Source of the DNA: CAIQJJ01 sp049325275
Lineage (GTDB): Bacteria; Chloroflexota; Anaerolineae; Anaerolineales; UBA4823
Direction: 5' to 3'
Assembly (NCBI GenBank): GCA_049325275.1
Contig: JBMOLU010000090.1
Location: 62,001-126,000 of the forward strand
DNA: 64,000 nt
A program made the translations under genes and the position numbers. This document shows, piece by piece, positions 7,175 to 16,301 of the stretch. Below the pieces are notes generated by a model, which saw nothing but the letters and a program-made list of their open reading frames with translations, did not search any database and had not been told where the DNA came from. Position 1 is the first letter of the stretch; each line of letters begins with the position of its first letter.

Positions 7175-8149
7175 TTATAAGCCTTTCACAAGTTGCCACA
7201 AGGAGAGATTGACCGGTGTCAGCACGCCGGCACCCTCGCCAGCGCGCACCACGGCGCCGTTGATGGCATCGATCTCGGTCGGGGCGCCGCGGGCCACATC
7301 TTGCAACATGGATGAGCGGTTGATGGCCGTCCGTCGGGCGACAGCTTCGACCGTCGCCAGTGGATTGTCATAAGGCAGGCGAATCCCCAGGGCGGCGGCG
7401 ACCACGGCGGCCTCGCAAACTGCGGCGGGCATCAGCTTGCGGGCAGTGTGGTGGGTGAGCAGTTCACCGTTCGCGATACCCAACAACGCTGTCAAAGGGT
7501 TGATGGCGGCGTTGATCACCAACTTGCCCCACACCAGGGCAGCCAGGTCGGGCTTGGTTTGGACTTCGAAACCGGCTGCTTGCAGTGGCGCAGCAAACTC
7601 GTCCGAACGGGGGGATTCACCCAGGGTCACCGGCCCTTCGCCGGTGGCCTGGACCAGGCCCGGAGCCAACAAATTGGCCCCCAAGGTGGTAACGCCTTGC
7701 AAGACACGCCCGCTGCCCAAAATCGAAGCGAGAATCTCGACATTACCCAGGCCGTTTTGCAGGGTGAGCGCCAGGCCGTCCGGGCGGAGAACAGCCGCCA
7801 AATGCTCTGTAGCGCGCTGCGTTTGCCAGGACTTAACCAGAACGATGGCGTGGGTAAAAGAAGCCGGCTGCGCCGCCTGCACGCACGGCAGAACGGCCAA
7901 CGGATACGCTCGCTCGCGGCCGTCTGGCTCGAGCAGACGCACACCGTCTCTTCGGAGAGCTGCAAGCCCTTCGGGCCAGGAACCGAGCAGGGTCACGGAG
8001 GTGCCGGCCGCTGCCAACCGCGCTGCGAACAGGCAGGCCATCGAGCCGCTGCCGACCAGGAGCAGGGAAAAAGGCTTCTCAAGCGGGCAGAAGGCATTTT
8101 GCCCTTCGCTTCGAGAAGATACAGCAAGTTCGGAAGGTAAACGTGACAT
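7175..8149 (-). CDS. panE: 2-dehydropantoate 2-reductase (ketopantoate reductase)
   Basis: A 324-residue NADPH-dependent enzyme that reduces ketopantoate to pantoate. The Rossmann motif is LLVGSGSMACLFAARL, followed by LVKSWQT, the catalytic-lysine helix WGKLVINAAINPLTALLG and the C-terminal ARGAPTEIDAINGAVV. The same frame is open upstream to 8377, but that part is out-of-frame panB sequence. The ATG at 8149 lies 19 bp after the panB stop. It has no clear Shine-Dalgarno sequence, and the fold begins about 28 residues later, so the true start could be internal. Confidence 0.9.
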   Translation of the reverse strand: MSRLPSELAVSSRSEGQNAFCPLEKPFSLLLVGSGSMACLFAARLAAAGTSVTLLGSWPEGLAALRRDGVRLLEPDGRERAYPLAVLPCVQAAQPASFTHAIVLVKSWQTQRATEHLAAVLRPDGLALTLQNGLGNVEILASILGSGRVLQGVTTLGANLLAPGLVQATGEGPVTLGESPRSDEFAAPLQAAGFEVQTKPDLAALVWGKLVINAAINPLTALLGIANGELLTHHTARKLMPAAVCEAAVVAAALGIRLPYDNPLATVEAVARRTAINRSSMLQDVARGAPTEIDAINGAVVRAGEGAGVLTPVNLSLWQLVKGL

Positions 8150-8168
8150 AGGTGAAGGAGGCAAAAGG

Positions 8169-9044
8169 TTAGTCGATCCGCTCCCGAAACTTCTCCCACG
8201 CTTCTTCCGCCATTTCGACGGTGTGCTCGCGGGCCGGGAAAGTGCGGGCCTGGACGTCGGCGATATAAGCGGTGAAGGCAGCCAGCATTTCGCCGCGTAA
8301 ATGCGTGTACTGGCGGGCAAACTTCGGTGCACGTTCGAACAGGCCCAGCAGATCGTGCGCCACCAGCACCTGGCCATCGCAACCGGCTCCTGCGCCGATG
8401 CCGATGGTAAAGATTTCCAGGCGCTCCGAAATAGCCTGCGCCAGCTGCGCCGGGACCGATTCGAGCACCAGGCTAAAACAACCCGCTTCTTGCAGGATTA
8501 ATGCATCTTCCAGCAGGCGTTGGGCCGCCTCGGCCGTTTTCCCCTGCGGGCGAAAGCCGCCCAACAGGTTGACCGATTGTGGAGTCAGGCCGAGATGGCC
8601 CATCACCGGGATACCGGTTTCGACGATCGCCCGGATGGCCTTCCGGCGTTCGCGTCCGCCTTCCAACTTGACGGCGTCCATGCCGCCTTCCTGCAAAAAG
8701 CGCCCGGCGTTGCGCACAGCATCTTTGGTGGAGGCCTGGTACGACAGGAAAGGCATATCGCCGATCAGCAAAGGCCGTTTGGCCCCGCGCGCAACCGCCT
8801 TGCAGTGATGGAGCATCTCATCCATCGTAACCGGCAGGGTGTTCTCGTAACCGAGTACCACCATCCCGAGCGAATCACCCACCAGGATCGAATCGATCCC
8901 GGCCTGATCGAGCAAAAGTGCCGTGGGATAGTCATAGGCGGTCAGCAGGGTGATCGGCTCGCCACGCTGCTTCTTGGCGTGCAGCGTGCGCAGCGTCACC
9001 TTCTTCCGTTCGTTTGAGGCAATGGTAGGGGGAATAGTCGACAT
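8169..9044 (-). CDS. panB: 3-methyl-2-oxobutanoate hydroxymethyltransferase
   Basis: A 291-residue TIM-barrel enzyme that transfers a hydroxymethyl group from methylene-tetrahydrofolate to alpha-ketoisovalerate. Family motifs are LTAYDYPTALLLDQAGID, the metal site VGDSLGMVVLGY, GDMPFLSYQ, GIPVMGHLGLTPQS and the catalytic Glu in LVLESVP. The ATG is preceded by AAAGGAGGG. It is the first gene of the five-gene operon panB-panE-panC-panD-coaX. It is slightly long because of an extended N-terminus. Confidence 0.97.
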   Translation of the reverse strand: MSTIPPTIASNERKKVTLRTLHAKKQRGEPITLLTAYDYPTALLLDQAGIDSILVGDSLGMVVLGYENTLPVTMDEMLHHCKAVARGAKRPLLIGDMPFLSYQASTKDAVRNAGRFLQEGGMDAVKLEGGRERRKAIRAIVETGIPVMGHLGLTPQSVNLLGGFRPQGKTAEAAQRLLEDALILQEAGCFSLVLESVPAQLAQAISERLEIFTIGIGAGAGCDGQVLVAHDLLGLFERAPKFARQYTHLRGEMLAAFTAYIADVQARTFPAREHTVEMAEEAWEKFRERID

Positions 9045-9246
9045 GGTACCCTCCTTTCAGGGGTAGGGGTCGTCAAATGGGGGAATGGTACGAACGAGAC
9101 TACATCAAAGGCCGTCTTGCTCCGGGGATGCAAGCGGCAACGATTTGTATATTATCCCTAAAAAAGTTGAAAGTGAATAGGGGGAAAGCGAGGATATAAT
9201 CAAAATGCACGCATTCTCAGGGTGAGACAACGGATAACTTAGCCGT
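9045..9246. promoter_or_regulatory. divergent promoter region, panB and c-di-GMP gene
   Basis: A 202-bp gap between divergent genes. A TATAAT at 9195-9200 on the plus strand is a clear -10 box for the GGDEF/EAL gene, giving a leader of about 40 nt. On the minus strand the AT-rich stretch around 9140-9180 must hold the pan operon promoter, but I see no convincing pair of boxes. No riboswitch is recognised. Confidence 0.45.
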
Positions 9247-11913
9247 ATGACCCATGAAACCGTCCTGGTAATCGATGACAGCCGTGAGATCGCCGACTTC
9301 CTGGCAGGCAAAATCTTGCCGGAATTGGGTTATCAGACGCTTGTTGCGTACAGTGGGAAAACAGCGCTCGAACTGATTCACAAGCCCCAGCAGGCGATTG
9401 ACATTTTGTTAGTCGACTTTCAGCTTCCCGACATGAACGGGGTCGACTTGCTGCGCCGGCTGACCGAATCCGGCAAGGTCATTCCTGCGATCCTGGCCAC
9501 CGCCCACGGCTCCGAGCAAATCGCCATCGATGCCTTTCGCATCGGCGTGCAAGACTACCTCAAAAAGCCGATCGATCGCGACGAACTAGCCGAAGCTCTC
9601 GATCGGGTGGCAACCGCCGGGCGCTTACGCCGCGAAAAGCAGAACCTGACCACCCAACTGCAACAGCAAGTTGCCTGGTTGCGAGAGTTGGCCAAAGTCG
9701 GCCAGAGCGTTACCTCCACCCTCGAACTGGACGAGGTCCTGCGCCGGATTGTCGAGGCCGGCGTGCAGTTTGCGCAAGCCGAAGAAGGGTTCCTGGCGCT
9801 GCTCGAAGCGCAAAGCGAACGACTTTACCTGCGAGCGGTGAAAAACATAGACGAGGAGAAAAGCAAGACCATACGCCTGCCGGTGAACGATAGCCTTATC
9901 GGCAGCGTGATGCAGCTCGGCCGCCCATTACGGACAAGCCAGCCGACGACCGGGTCACCGCTCAAAGTAGCCACAGGGTACCTGGTGCATAGTCTCCTGC
10001 ACGTCCCCATCCGCTCGCGGGGCAGAACGCTGGGTGTGCTTTCGGTAAACAACCGCATCAGTTCACGCGCCTTCCAAGAAACCGACGAAACCCTGCTCAG
10101 TTCCCTGGCCGATTACGCCGCCATTGCCATCGAAAACGCACACTTATACCACCAGGCCCAAGAAGAGATCGCCCAACGAAAAAAAATCGAGCAGGCGCTG
10201 CGCATCAGTGAGGAACGCTACGCGCTAGCCGTGCGTGGCGCCAACGACGGCATTTGGGATTGGGACCTGCAAAGCCAAAAAGTGTACTACTCACCCCGTT
10301 GGAAGAACATGCTTGGGTACAAAGAAGATGAGGTTGGCGATCAAATCCAGGAATGGGTCGGCCGCGTGCATCCCGACGATCGAGACCGGGTCCAACTCGA
10401 GCTGCGTGCGCACGTCAAAGGGATCACATCGCTCTTCGAAAGCGAGTACCGCATTCTGCACAAAGACGGCAAATACCGTTGGATGCTCTCACGCGGCCTG
10501 GCCGTGACAGAAACGCATCCCTTGAACTTACCCGGGCGCATCCTGCGCGTCGCCGGCTCACAAACCGACATCTCGCTGCGCAAACAGGCCGAAGAGAAAC
10601 TGATCCACGATGCCTTCCACGACACGTTGACCGGTTTGCCCAACCGGGCACTACTGCTCGATCACCTGCGCTACGCCGTGGAACGCGCCAAACACCGCAC
10701 AAACTATCTGTTTGCCGTACTCTTTATCGACCTCGATCGCTTCAAAGACATCAACGACTCGCTCGGCCACGCGCTTGGGGACGAACTCCTGTGCGCTTTT
10801 GGGAAGCTTCTGTTGAGCATGGTACGCCCGACCGATACCGTGGCCCGGCTTGGCGGCGATGAATTCGTCATCCTGCTGGAAGACATCGGCACCATCCGCG
10901 ATGCCACACTGGTTGCCGAACGTCTCCAGAACGAACTTCACACCACGGGGCTGCTAGGCAGGCAGCAGCCCCGCCCAACGGCGAGCATCGGCATCGTGAT
11001 CAGTACCACCGGCTATTTGCGGCCTGAAGACGTCCTGCGCGACGCCGATATCGCCATGTACCGGGCGAAATCGATGGGCAAAGCGCGCTACGAGTTGTTC
11101 GACCCCGAAATGCGTGCACGCATCATGGCGCGTATCAAACTCGAAAGCGACCTGAGCCAGGCAATCGCGCGTGACGAGTTGCGCGTCAACTACCAACCCA
11201 TTCTCTCGATACAAAACGGCCGCGTCACCGGATTCGAAGCGCTGCTCCGCTGGCAGCATCCCCAGTTGGGCCTGCTTGCGCCTGACAGCTTTATCCCCCT
11301 TGCTGAAGAGACCGGCCTCGTGGTGCAACTCGATCGTTGGGTGCTGCACCAGGTATGCCGGCAGTTGAAAGCGTGGAACGAGCAATACAACTTTTACCCG
11401 CCCCTGACGGTGAGCACAAACCTTTCCGGCAAACAGTTCGGCGAGACCGGCCTGGTCGAATTCATCCAGGCCGTGTTGCACGAAAGCCAATTGCCACCGG
11501 CCTGCTTAAAACTGGAGGTCACCGAGAGCGCCATCATCGAAGACTACGAAACGACCGTCGAGATTCTCTCACGCTTGCAGGCAATCGGTGTGGAAACCCG
11601 CATCGACGACTTTGGAAAAGGATATTCTTCGTTGAGTTACCTGTCGAAATTCCCCGTCAACGCGCTCAAAATCGATTATCTCTTCGTCAGCGACATGGCC
11701 CGCGGCGGGAAACACACCGAAATCGTGCAGGCTATCGTGATGCTCGCCCACAGCCTGGGTCTGCAAGTGGTGGCCGAAGGCGTAGAAACAGAAACACAGC
11801 TTTCGTTATTAAGCGGCATGGGTTGTGAAAACGCCCAGGGATATTACATCTCGAAGCCCCTCGCACCTGAAGACATTCACCAACTGCTAAAAACCTTGCG
11901 CAAAACAGAATGA
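9247..11913 (+). CDS. response regulator with GAF, PAS, GGDEF and EAL domains
   Basis: An 888-residue cyclic-di-GMP enzyme. Order: receiver (about 1-120, phosphoacceptor D57, K107), short coiled coil, GAF (about 150-310), PAS/PAC (about 320-450), GGDEF (about 465-625) and EAL (about 640-880). The cyclase site RLGGDEFV is canonical. The phosphodiesterase site is also intact by motif: E664 in FEALLRW, NLSGKQF, EVTES, DDFGKGYSS and AEGVET. Both activities are therefore possible, with the receiver, GAF and PAS deciding which dominates. The usual KIDRSFV reads KIDYLFV. No histidine kinase is adjacent. It is expressed alone. Confidence 0.93.
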   Translation: MTHETVLVIDDSREIADFLAGKILPELGYQTLVAYSGKTALELIHKPQQAIDILLVDFQLPDMNGVDLLRRLTESGKVIPAILATAHGSEQIAIDAFRIGVQDYLKKPIDRDELAEALDRVATAGRLRREKQNLTTQLQQQVAWLRELAKVGQSVTSTLELDEVLRRIVEAGVQFAQAEEGFLALLEAQSERLYLRAVKNIDEEKSKTIRLPVNDSLIGSVMQLGRPLRTSQPTTGSPLKVATGYLVHSLLHVPIRSRGRTLGVLSVNNRISSRAFQETDETLLSSLADYAAIAIENAHLYHQAQEEIAQRKKIEQALRISEERYALAVRGANDGIWDWDLQSQKVYYSPRWKNMLGYKEDEVGDQIQEWVGRVHPDDRDRVQLELRAHVKGITSLFESEYRILHKDGKYRWMLSRGLAVTETHPLNLPGRILRVAGSQTDISLRKQAEEKLIHDAFHDTLTGLPNRALLLDHLRYAVERAKHRTNYLFAVLFIDLDRFKDINDSLGHALGDELLCAFGKLLLSMVRPTDTVARLGGDEFVILLEDIGTIRDATLVAERLQNELHTTGLLGRQQPRPTASIGIVISTTGYLRPEDVLRDADIAMYRAKSMGKARYELFDPEMRARIMARIKLESDLSQAIARDELRVNYQPILSIQNGRVTGFEALLRWQHPQLGLLAPDSFIPLAEETGLVVQLDRWVLHQVCRQLKAWNEQYNFYPPLTVSTNLSGKQFGETGLVEFIQAVLHESQLPPACLKLEVTESAIIEDYETTVEILSRLQAIGVETRIDDFGKGYSSLSYLSKFPVNALKIDYLFVSDMARGGKHTEIVQAIVMLAHSLGLQVVAEGVETETQLSLLSGMGCENAQGYYISKPLAPEDIHQLLKTLRKTE

Positions 11914-12046
11914 GAAACCGGGTAACTTCTCAATAATGCGGGGTGCGGGGTGTTTTGTGCGTGCCATGCACAGGCTATTCTTTTCCCATTCCTCGCAAAA
12001 AGCCTAAAGAATGCAAGAATTGTTCGGGCACCGCGTGAGTTGGGGG

Positions 12047-12052
12047 TATAAT
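12047..12052 (+). promoter_or_regulatory. -10 box of the YtxH gene
   Basis: TATAAT preceded by a G-run. The spacing to any TTGNNN upstream is too long for a standard -35, so only the -10 is assigned. The predicted start site gives a leader of about 30 nt containing AGGAGG. Confidence 0.45.
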
Positions 12053-12086
12053 ACCGGGGTGTGAAAAAAGTATGAGGAGGCATAAG

Positions 12087-12317
12087 ATGAGCCGTATGTT
12101 TAGTTTTCTGGTAGGCGTTGTCATTGGTGGAATGGTTGGCAGCGTTACTGCTCTGTTGCTTGCGCCCGCTTCAGGTTCAGAACTACAGAGTCAGTTACGT
12201 GAACGTGCCGACTACATTCAACTGGAAGTCCGTAAGGCCGCCAGCGAAAAACGCATCGAACTGGAGCAACAACTGGCCGGGCTACGTGCACCCACGTCCC
12301 CCCAGATTGAAGAGTGA
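12087..12317 (+). CDS. YtxH-domain small membrane protein
   Basis: A 76-residue protein with one N-terminal membrane helix (FSFLVGVVIGGMVGSVTALL), then LLAPASGSELQSQLRERAD, the hallmark of the YtxH/GvpP family, and a charged helix that is likely a coiled coil. The family is a general-stress-type envelope protein of unknown role. The ATG at 12087 is chosen because AGGAGG lies 7 bp upstream; an in-frame ATG at 12072 sits ahead of that box. It is monocistronic and ends in a terminator. Confidence 0.8.
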   Translation: MSRMFSFLVGVVIGGMVGSVTALLLAPASGSELQSQLRERADYIQLEVRKAASEKRIELEQQLAGLRAPTSPQIEE

Positions 12318-12356
12318 ATCCCCGATCAAGGGTTATCTGACGAGATCAAGCGATCA

Positions 12357-12402
12357 CAACGGCGGGTGTCGCTTTCCATAAGGGAAGCAACACCCGCTGT
12401 TG
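12357..12402 (+). terminator. terminator between YtxH gene and uvrB
   Basis: CAACGGCGGGTGT pairs with ACACCCGCTGTTG with one G-U pair, loop about 20 nt, followed by GGTTTTG. It serves the plus-strand YtxH gene and could also serve the convergent uvrB. Confidence 0.65.
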
Positions 12403-12435
12403 GGTTTTGTATGGACGAAAACGTGGGTCCCGCTC

Positions 12436-14484
12436 CTAAGATTCCTCGCCGGCAATCAGGCGGACCTTTTCCCAGGGGGCCAGTTTCGATTCTTCGGCCA
12501 GAAGGCGGCGCAACTCGAAAAGCTGGTCACGCAAGATGGCCGCTTTTTCGAATTCCAGGTTCTTGGCGGCTTCTTTCATTTGCTTCTCCAGTTCTTCGAT
12601 CACGCGTGCGATCTCTGCTTTCGCCAGCCCGCTGGTTTCTCGCCCTTGCGTGCGATACTCGCCGCGCGCCTCGGCCACGGCCTTCGGGCTGAGCGAGTCG
12701 GTAATGTCGCGCACGGCTTTGACAATGCTGGCCGGTTCGATGCCGCGTTCCTGGTTGTAGGCAACCTGCTTGGCACGGCGGCGGCTGGTCTCTTCGAGCG
12801 CTTTCTTCATCGAGTCCGTCATCTTATCGGCATACATGATCACGCGCCCGTTGACGTGGCGGGCGGCGCGCCCGATGGTCTGGATCAACGCCGTGGCGGA
12901 GCGCAGGAAGCCTTCCTTATCGGCATCGAGGATGGCTACCAGCGAAACTTCGGGCAGGTCGAGGCCTTCACGCAGCAGGTTGATGCCGACGACAACATCG
13001 AACACCCCCAGGCGCAGATCACGCAAAATACCCACCCGTTCGAGCGTTTCGACCTCGGAGTGCAGGTAGTGCACCTTGATGCCAAGCTCCATCAAATAGT
13101 CGGATAATTTTTCGGCCATGCGCTTGGTGAGGGTCGTTACCAGCGTGCGCTCGCCGCGTTCGATGCGCAGGCGAATTTCCTTGATCAGGTCGTCCACCTG
13201 TCCTTCGACCGGGCGAATCTCGACCTCGGGATCCACCAGGCCCGTCGGGCGGATGATCTGTTCGACGACTTGCTCGGCTTTTTCCATTTCATAGGGGCCG
13301 GGCGTGGCGGACGTATAGATCGTGTATCCCATGCGCTGTTCGAACTCATCGAACTTGAGCGGGCGGTTGTCTATCGCCGAAGGCAGGCGGAAGCCGTAGT
13401 CAATCAGTGTGTTCTTACGGGCGCGGTCGCCGTTGTACATACCGCGCACCTGCGGAACGGTCATGTGCGACTCGTCGATAATCAGCAGGTATTCGCTGGG
13501 GAGAAAATCCACCAACGTCCAGGGCGCGGTGCCGGAGTCGCGGCGGTCGAGGTGGCGCGAGTAGTTCTCGATCCCTGAACAGTAACCCATCTCGCGCAGC
13601 ATTTCGAGATCGTACCGGGTACGCTGTTCGATACGCTGCGCCTCGAGGTAACGCTCATTGGCCTTGTAGTGAGCAATGCGTTCCTGCAGTTCGTTTTCGA
13701 TGTCGACGACCGCCTCTTTGAGCTTGTCGTCGCTGGTCAGGTAGTGCTTGGCCGGATAAATAGACACTGTGTCGGGTTCGCTGTGAATCTCACCGGAGAT
13801 CGGGTCCAGTTCGATGATGCGTTCCACTTCGTCGCCAAAGAAGGTGACGCGGTAACACAATCGGTCCTGGTAAGCCGGCATGACTTCGAGTGTATCACCG
13901 CGCACACGGAAAGTGCCGGAGCGCAGTTCCATGTCGTTGCGTTCGTACTGGGCTTCGATCAACTGGCGCAGCAACTGGTTACGCCGGTAGATTTCGCCCA
14001 CGGTAAGCTTGACCAAGCCCTTGCCGAATTCTTCGGGATTTCCCAGGCCATAGATACAGGAAACCGAAGCCACGATGATCACATCACGCCGCGAGAGCAG
14101 GGCTGTTGTCGCCGCCAGGCGCAAGCGTTCGATCTCCTCATTGATGTCGACTTCTTTTTCGATGTAAAGATCGTGGCGCGGCACGTAGGCTTCCGGCTGG
14201 TAATAATCGTAGTACGAGACGAAGTAGCTGACAGCGTTCTCAGGAAAGAACTCTTTGAACTCGGCATACAACTGCGCCGCCAGCGTCTTGTTGTGGGCCA
14301 TGACCAGCGCCGGCATATTGAGCCTTTCGATGACCGAAGCCATGGTAAAGGTCTTACCCGTGCCGGTCGCACCCAGCAGCACCTGGTGGCGCTGGTTGGC
14401 TTGCACGCCGCGGATGAGCTTGTCGATCGCTTCGGGCTGGTCACCCATCGGTTGAAAAGGGGAATGAAGTTGAAAGTTCGTCAT
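12436..14484 (-). CDS. uvrB: excinuclease ABC subunit B
   Basis: A 682-residue UvrB, the damage-verifying helicase of nucleotide excision repair. Walker A is GATGTGKTF, the beta-hairpin is in YYDYYQPEAYVP, helicase motifs include DESH, TLTKRMAEKL and GINLLREGLDLPE, and the C-terminal UVR domain that contacts UvrC is in IEELEKQMKEAAKNLEFEKAA. The frame is open to 14658, but the conserved N-terminus (FQLHSPFQPMGDQPEAI) fixes the start at the ATG at 14484. No uvrA or uvrC lies in the window. Confidence 0.97.
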   Translation of the reverse strand: MTNFQLHSPFQPMGDQPEAIDKLIRGVQANQRHQVLLGATGTGKTFTMASVIERLNMPALVMAHNKTLAAQLYAEFKEFFPENAVSYFVSYYDYYQPEAYVPRHDLYIEKEVDINEEIERLRLAATTALLSRRDVIIVASVSCIYGLGNPEEFGKGLVKLTVGEIYRRNQLLRQLIEAQYERNDMELRSGTFRVRGDTLEVMPAYQDRLCYRVTFFGDEVERIIELDPISGEIHSEPDTVSIYPAKHYLTSDDKLKEAVVDIENELQERIAHYKANERYLEAQRIEQRTRYDLEMLREMGYCSGIENYSRHLDRRDSGTAPWTLVDFLPSEYLLIIDESHMTVPQVRGMYNGDRARKNTLIDYGFRLPSAIDNRPLKFDEFEQRMGYTIYTSATPGPYEMEKAEQVVEQIIRPTGLVDPEVEIRPVEGQVDDLIKEIRLRIERGERTLVTTLTKRMAEKLSDYLMELGIKVHYLHSEVETLERVGILRDLRLGVFDVVVGINLLREGLDLPEVSLVAILDADKEGFLRSATALIQTIGRAARHVNGRVIMYADKMTDSMKKALEETSRRRAKQVAYNQERGIEPASIVKAVRDITDSLSPKAVAEARGEYRTQGRETSGLAKAEIARVIEELEKQMKEAAKNLEFEKAAILRDQLFELRRLLAEESKLAPWEKVRLIAGEES

Positions 14485-14654
14485 GAGTGTAAATTTGTAA
14501 GTTTGGAAAGTGAAGATCGGGGCATTCTTAATGAACTTCAAGCGCCGCTTGTGACCGTTCTGCTTCAAGCCTTGCTTGCGACCGCTCCGCTTTGCACAAG
14601 AACGGCCAAGCGCACCGGCTGCATGCTGGTTTGCCACAGCGTAAGCGCCGCACG

Positions 14655-15734
14655 TCAACCCTTTAGATAAATCGGGTTGCTAAAAATCCAGCCGCGCCGC
14701 CTACCCCGGTAAGGCAAATAGACTTCGACACGATAGACACCAGGGTCCGTTGCAATATGGGTACAGTTTTCATTCTTGCGCCAAACCTTGATCACGGCGC
14801 CATCCTTGAGCAGGCAACATTCGGCGTACTGCTGCGACGGCAGCTTCGGCAGGCGAACTTGCAGCGTTACGCCCCCCTGCGTGGCGATTTCGTCGCCCAT
14901 GCCGACGCTTTTCTCCATTCCCTGCGCCATAAAGTTGAACCCACGCGTCGATGCGGGCCAGTCGTAACCGATGAACAGGTGCCCCTTACGGAAAGCATCG
15001 AAGATGGCCTGCTTATCTTCGATGACATCGCCTTTGAGCGGCTGCGGCAGGATCAGGTGGTTATTGATGGCGCGGAAGTGCTTCTCGTACGGGAAAACAG
15101 TCAGCACGCGCCCTCCAAGGCGCTGCTTCAATGCATGTGCATCCGAGCCACCGATTGCCACCACACGCTGCTTCTGGGCCAACAACGCATCCCACTTCGC
15201 CAGCGTGGCAGGGTAAGGCCCACGCGCAATACGAGAAAAATTGAGAATATAAAACAGGGCGTGAAACTTGCTTTTGATCAAGCCCTTCATCTCTGAGAGA
15301 CCGTTCCACAGTTCGATACCGGTGAAACCCTGCACGTCCCAATCCTGCCAGGGAATATCCGCTTCACCGATGACAGGCGCAGCCTTCTCGAAAGGGTGTG
15401 CGAGAAAGGCCAACCCGCCCGCCTGGGCAACACCATCCAACAAGCGCTGCGGCTCCGGCGCCAGCGAAGAAAGCTCCGCGTGGGTATTAAAGACCAGAAG
15501 GTGGTTTTTCTGGGTCGTGATGGAACGATCATGCACTTCCTCACCGATCAACATCAACACACGCCGGTCACCTTGCTGGTGGTAGCCTTCCAAACCGTCG
15601 ATCCAGACGTTATGATCGGTGACGATGAAAGCGTCCAGGCCGGCGTCCAGGGCGGCGCGCACCAGGTCTTGATGGATGCCGCTGCCATCCGAGTAACGCG
15701 TGTGCATGTGTGTGTTGACGAGAATTTCAGGCAT
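14655..15734 (-). CDS. PHP-domain metal-dependent phosphoesterase
   Basis: A 359-residue protein. The N-terminal PHP fold shows the metal-binding motifs VNTHMHTRYSDGSG, IVTDHNV, GEEVHD, LAHPFE and GGSDAH, so it should be a di- or trinuclear metal phosphoesterase. The last 90 residues form a beta-rich domain (GVTLQVRLPKLP to YRVEVYLPYRG). This arrangement occurs in stand-alone PHP proteins of unknown substrate, distinct from DNA polymerase III. The ATG at 15734 is chosen because the conserved fold starts four residues later. The frame is open further upstream but there it lacks homology and covers the secG promoter. Confidence 0.85.
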   Translation of the reverse strand: MPEILVNTHMHTRYSDGSGIHQDLVRAALDAGLDAFIVTDHNVWIDGLEGYHQQGDRRVLMLIGEEVHDRSITTQKNHLLVFNTHAELSSLAPEPQRLLDGVAQAGGLAFLAHPFEKAAPVIGEADIPWQDWDVQGFTGIELWNGLSEMKGLIKSKFHALFYILNFSRIARGPYPATLAKWDALLAQKQRVVAIGGSDAHALKQRLGGRVLTVFPYEKHFRAINNHLILPQPLKGDVIEDKQAIFDAFRKGHLFIGYDWPASTRGFNFMAQGMEKSVGMGDEIATQGGVTLQVRLPKLPSQQYAECCLLKDGAVIKVWRKNENCTHIATDPGVYRVEVYLPYRGRRRGWIFSNPIYLKG

Positions 15735-15743
15735 TTCGAGAAG

Positions 15744-15773
15744 TTGACTACCAGGCGGCTGGTAAGGTATAAT
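15744..15773 (+). promoter_or_regulatory. secG promoter
   Basis: TTGACT, an 18-bp spacer, then TATAAT, a near-consensus housekeeping promoter. The transcript would begin near 15780 and open with a small hairpin (CAACGC-CGG-GCGTTG, 15782-15796) in a leader of about 110 nt before secG. Confidence 0.75.
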
Positions 15774-15890
15774 CCAGCCGCTCAACGCCGGGCGTTGGGT
15801 AAGGATGTGGGAAAGTGCCGTAGCGCAGAAACCATCTGGCCGTGCTGACGAGCTCTTCCAAAAATCCTTAGCTGTCTTTTGGAGGTTCTT

Positions 15891-16118
15891 GTGAATACCA
15901 TTCTTGATATCTCGTTGATTATAACGTCTATCATGCTGATTGCGCTCGTTATCTTGCAAAGTCGTGGGGCCGGTTTGGGCGGGTTGAGCGGCGGCGGCAG
16001 TGAGTCAGGGAACGTCTTTACGGCGCGCCGCGGCATCGAAAAGGTGATGTTCAACCTGACCATTGTCTTCAGTGTGCTGTTCTTTACCCTGGCCATTCTT
16101 TCCGTGATCGTGAAGTAG
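15891..16118 (+). CDS. secG: preprotein translocase subunit SecG
   Basis: A 75-residue inner-membrane protein with two membrane helices (ILDISLIITSIMLIALVILQ and MFNLTIVFSVLFFTLAILSVI) joined by the typical loop SRGAGLGGLSGGGSES and a GIEKVMFN turn. It is the SecYEG accessory subunit. The start is GTG at 15891, since GGAGG lies 5 bp ahead; a TTG at 15879 overlaps that box and is rejected. It has its own strong promoter. Confidence 0.93.
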   Translation: MNTILDISLIITSIMLIALVILQSRGAGLGGLSGGGSESGNVFTARRGIEKVMFNLTIVFSVLFFTLAILSVIVK

Positions 16119-16301
16119 GCTTTCCGATCATCGAGCGGCAGGCAAGAGTCCTCCACTCCCTGACAAGCCAGCATACCGGAGCCTACACGCTTTGCAAATT
16201 GCACGGCATGGAAGGCGCATTTGTTGAAGAGAATAAGTCCGCAGATTGTCTGGCGCAAGGCCAAAATCTGTGGATTTATTGTTTTTAGATCTTAATTTGC
16301 T

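Noticed and set aside
8150..8377. Upstream extension of the ketopantoate reductase frame
   Set aside because: It overlaps panB in another frame and reads as low-complexity Trp/Ser/Arg-rich sequence with no match to the PanE fold.
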